DNA from: Maribacter aquivivus
GTDB lineage: Bacteria; Bacteroidota; Bacteroidia; Flavobacteriales; Flavobacteriaceae
Direction of reading: 5' to 3'
Length of the DNA stretch: 45,061 bases
Assembly: GCF_900142175.1 (NCBI RefSeq)
Contig: NZ_FQZX01000004.1
Location: 1 to 45,061, forward strand
Below, piece after piece: positions 44,055-45,061 of this stretch. Under the pieces are notes generated by a model that had not been told where the DNA came from, made no database searches, and saw only the letters and a program-made list of their open reading frames with translations. A program made the position numbers and the translations under genes. Every line of letters begins with the position of its first letter. Positions within the stretch are counted from its first letter, which is position 1.

Positions 44055-44399
44055 ATGCAAAAGACATCTTTTACCGAAAATCTAGATTTCAACGATAACA
44101 AAGTTGTTATTAAAGTTCTTTTAGAAACTTCGTTCTCAAAAGAGATTCGAATTCTATTGAAGAGCGGACAACTTATGAAAGAGCACAAAGCTCCTTTTCC
44201 CATTATAGTACACATCGTACAAGGAGAGATTGATTTTGGAGTAGAAGGTATTCATCACACCCTAAAGCAGGGAGATATCATTACCTTAGCTGCCAATGTA
44301 CCACATGACCTTTTAGCAAAATCTGACAGTATTGTGCGTCTTACCCTTTCTAAACAAGATGCTGCAGAACGGGTAGAAAAAGTTGTTGCCGATTCTTAA
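44055..44399 (+). CDS. Cupin-domain protein
   Basis: A 114-residue single-domain cupin. Motif 1 lies at LMKEHKAPFPIIVHIVQGE (His near 52, with a His/Glu-rich surround) and motif 2 at LKQGDIITLAANVPHDLLA (His near 92). The usual third ligand histidine of motif 1 is not obvious, so metal binding is uncertain. It is followed after 9 bp by a truncated haemoglobin. This pair is common in Bacteroidetes and suggests a role in oxidative or nitrosative stress. Confidence 0.8.
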   Translation: MQKTSFTENLDFNDNKVVIKVLLETSFSKEIRILLKSGQLMKEHKAPFPIIVHIVQGEIDFGVEGIHHTLKQGDIITLAANVPHDLLAKSDSIVRLTLSKQDAAERVEKVVADS

Positions 44400-44408
44400 A
44401 CAGAGACT

Positions 44409-44804
44409 ATGACCCAAATTACCAATAGAGAAGATGTACATGTTTTGGTGCATACCTTTTATGATAAAATAAGGCAAAACGAAATGCTAGGCCCTATTTT
44501 CAACGGACATATTACAGATGAACAATGGCCTGCACACCTAAGCAAACTTACCGATTTCTGGGAATCTAATCTTTTTGGTGTCCGCACGTTTAGGGGGAGT
44601 CCGTCTAAGGCACACTTGAACGTTGATAAAAATCTTAAGCACACCATCTCACAAGAACATTTTGCCCAATGGCTACAAATTTGGTTCGAAACTATTGACG
44701 AACTATACGAGGGTGAACTGGCAAATAATGCAAAAGATATGGCTCGTAGAATGTCTACTGGTCAGTATATTCATATTTGGCAGAATAGACCGGAAAATCA
44801 GTGA
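44409..44804 (+). CDS. Group III truncated haemoglobin
   Basis: A 131-residue haem protein of the 2/2 globin, group III type. Landmarks are the LGPIFNGHITDEQWPAHL helix pattern, FWESNLFG, YRGSP-like FRGSPSKAHL with proximal His 69, and HFAQWLQIWFETID, where the Trp is typical of this group. Such globins bind O2 or NO and are linked to nitrosative stress in Campylobacter. It is coupled to the cupin gene 9 bp upstream. It ends just before repeat-rich sequence. Confidence 0.9.
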   Translation: MTQITNREDVHVLVHTFYDKIRQNEMLGPIFNGHITDEQWPAHLSKLTDFWESNLFGVRTFRGSPSKAHLNVDKNLKHTISQEHFAQWLQIWFETIDELYEGELANNAKDMARRMSTGQYIHIWQNRPENQ

Positions 44805-45022
44805 TTCTAGTTTATTAGTGAGATAGTGGGCTAGTTTGTTAGTATTCAGTATCAGTTGGTAGCTTCAGTTTTCAGTTACTTCTGCTTTTGGCTTTTGTAA
44901 TCACAACAATTTAGCTTTACTAAAATCTACAGTAAAAGCAAGTCTATTCTCTTTACTCTATTTTCTCTCTTCCAACTTTACAAGAGATACTTAATACTTT
45001 GTACTTATTACTTAATACTAAA
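44805..45022. other. Noncoding stretch before the window end
   Basis: No gene is seen. It holds decayed simple-sequence motifs (CAGTTTTCAGTT, ACTTAATACTA) and a single TTTTGGC unit pair near 44885-44896, forerunners of the array that follows. Confidence 0.5.
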
Positions 45023-45061
45023 TTTTGGCTTTTGGCTTTTGGCTTTTGGCTTTTGGCTTTT
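45023..45061 (+). repeat. 7-bp tandem repeat, cut by window end
   Basis: TTTTGGC is repeated exactly five times from 45023, with a four-base partial copy at the edge, so the true length is unknown. Identical copies imply recent expansion. Confidence 0.9.

Overview
The window comes from an AT-rich chromosome of the Bacteroidetes, most likely family Flavobacteriaceae (a Maribacter/Zobellia/Cellulophaga-type marine genus). The reasons are a Bacteroidetes-type dcw cluster (637-residue FtsZ, PASTA-tailed FtsI, MurE with a DNPR meso-DAP motif), TAnnTTTG-type promoter elements, frequent TTG starts, many small lipoproteins, and dispersed palindromic repeats typical of that family. The species cannot be fixed from the sequence alone.

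Region 1 (637-11210) is a roughly 10.5-kb integrative element in the 3' end of a tRNA-Arg(UCG) gene. An exact 23-bp repeat (637-659 and 11188-11210) marks its ends. It carries a tyrosine integrase, two related RteC-like proteins, an excisionase-type HTH protein, a putative gene II/X-like replication protein, and cargo: a small membrane protein next to a SHOCT-tailed exported protein (flanked by related noncoding modules rich in CGCGCG), several small or exported unknown proteins, and a probable Panacea-type toxin-antitoxin pair next to attR. Paired TTGTACC repeats 12 bp apart lie inside both ends, and GTACC repeats recur in front of the xis gene, which suggests integrase/excisionase sites. The element brings its own terminator to replace the tRNA terminator it displaced.

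Region 2 (11191-28916) is housekeeping core. On the minus strand, reading from 27260 leftward, it runs mraZ, rsmH, ftsL, ftsI, murE, mraY, murD, ftsW, murG, murC, ftsQ, ftsA, ftsZ, then yqeY and tRNA-Arg. The genes are packed with 1-14 bp overlaps or tiny gaps. Three 10-bp-phased GTGGT boxes before mraZ are probable MraZ operators, and a strong bidirectional terminator follows ftsZ. Divergent from mraZ are an alpha/beta hydrolase and engB.

Region 3 (28917-34970) is accessory. It has a 14-bp tandem repeat, a long inverted-repeat element, a small CxLC protein whose 5' end and upstream region were duplicated to 31239-31412, a membrane-anchored alpha/beta hydrolase, a HEPN-domain protein and a PD-(D/E)XK nuclease-like protein. 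The hydrolase and HEPN genes sit behind copies of the same leader block and end in similar sequence, so the interval looks like a set of gene cassettes. This interval and the PanA/toxin pair are the best candidates for undescribed biology.

Region 4 (35054-45061) is a plus-strand run of small cell-envelope and stress-type genes: a TlpA-like thioredoxin lipoprotein, an M23 peptidase-like protein, DUF2750, DUF5694-like and DUF2314 proteins, TPR and MtfA-like proteins, several lipoproteins, and a cupin plus group III truncated haemoglobin pair. The window ends inside a 7-bp tandem repeat.
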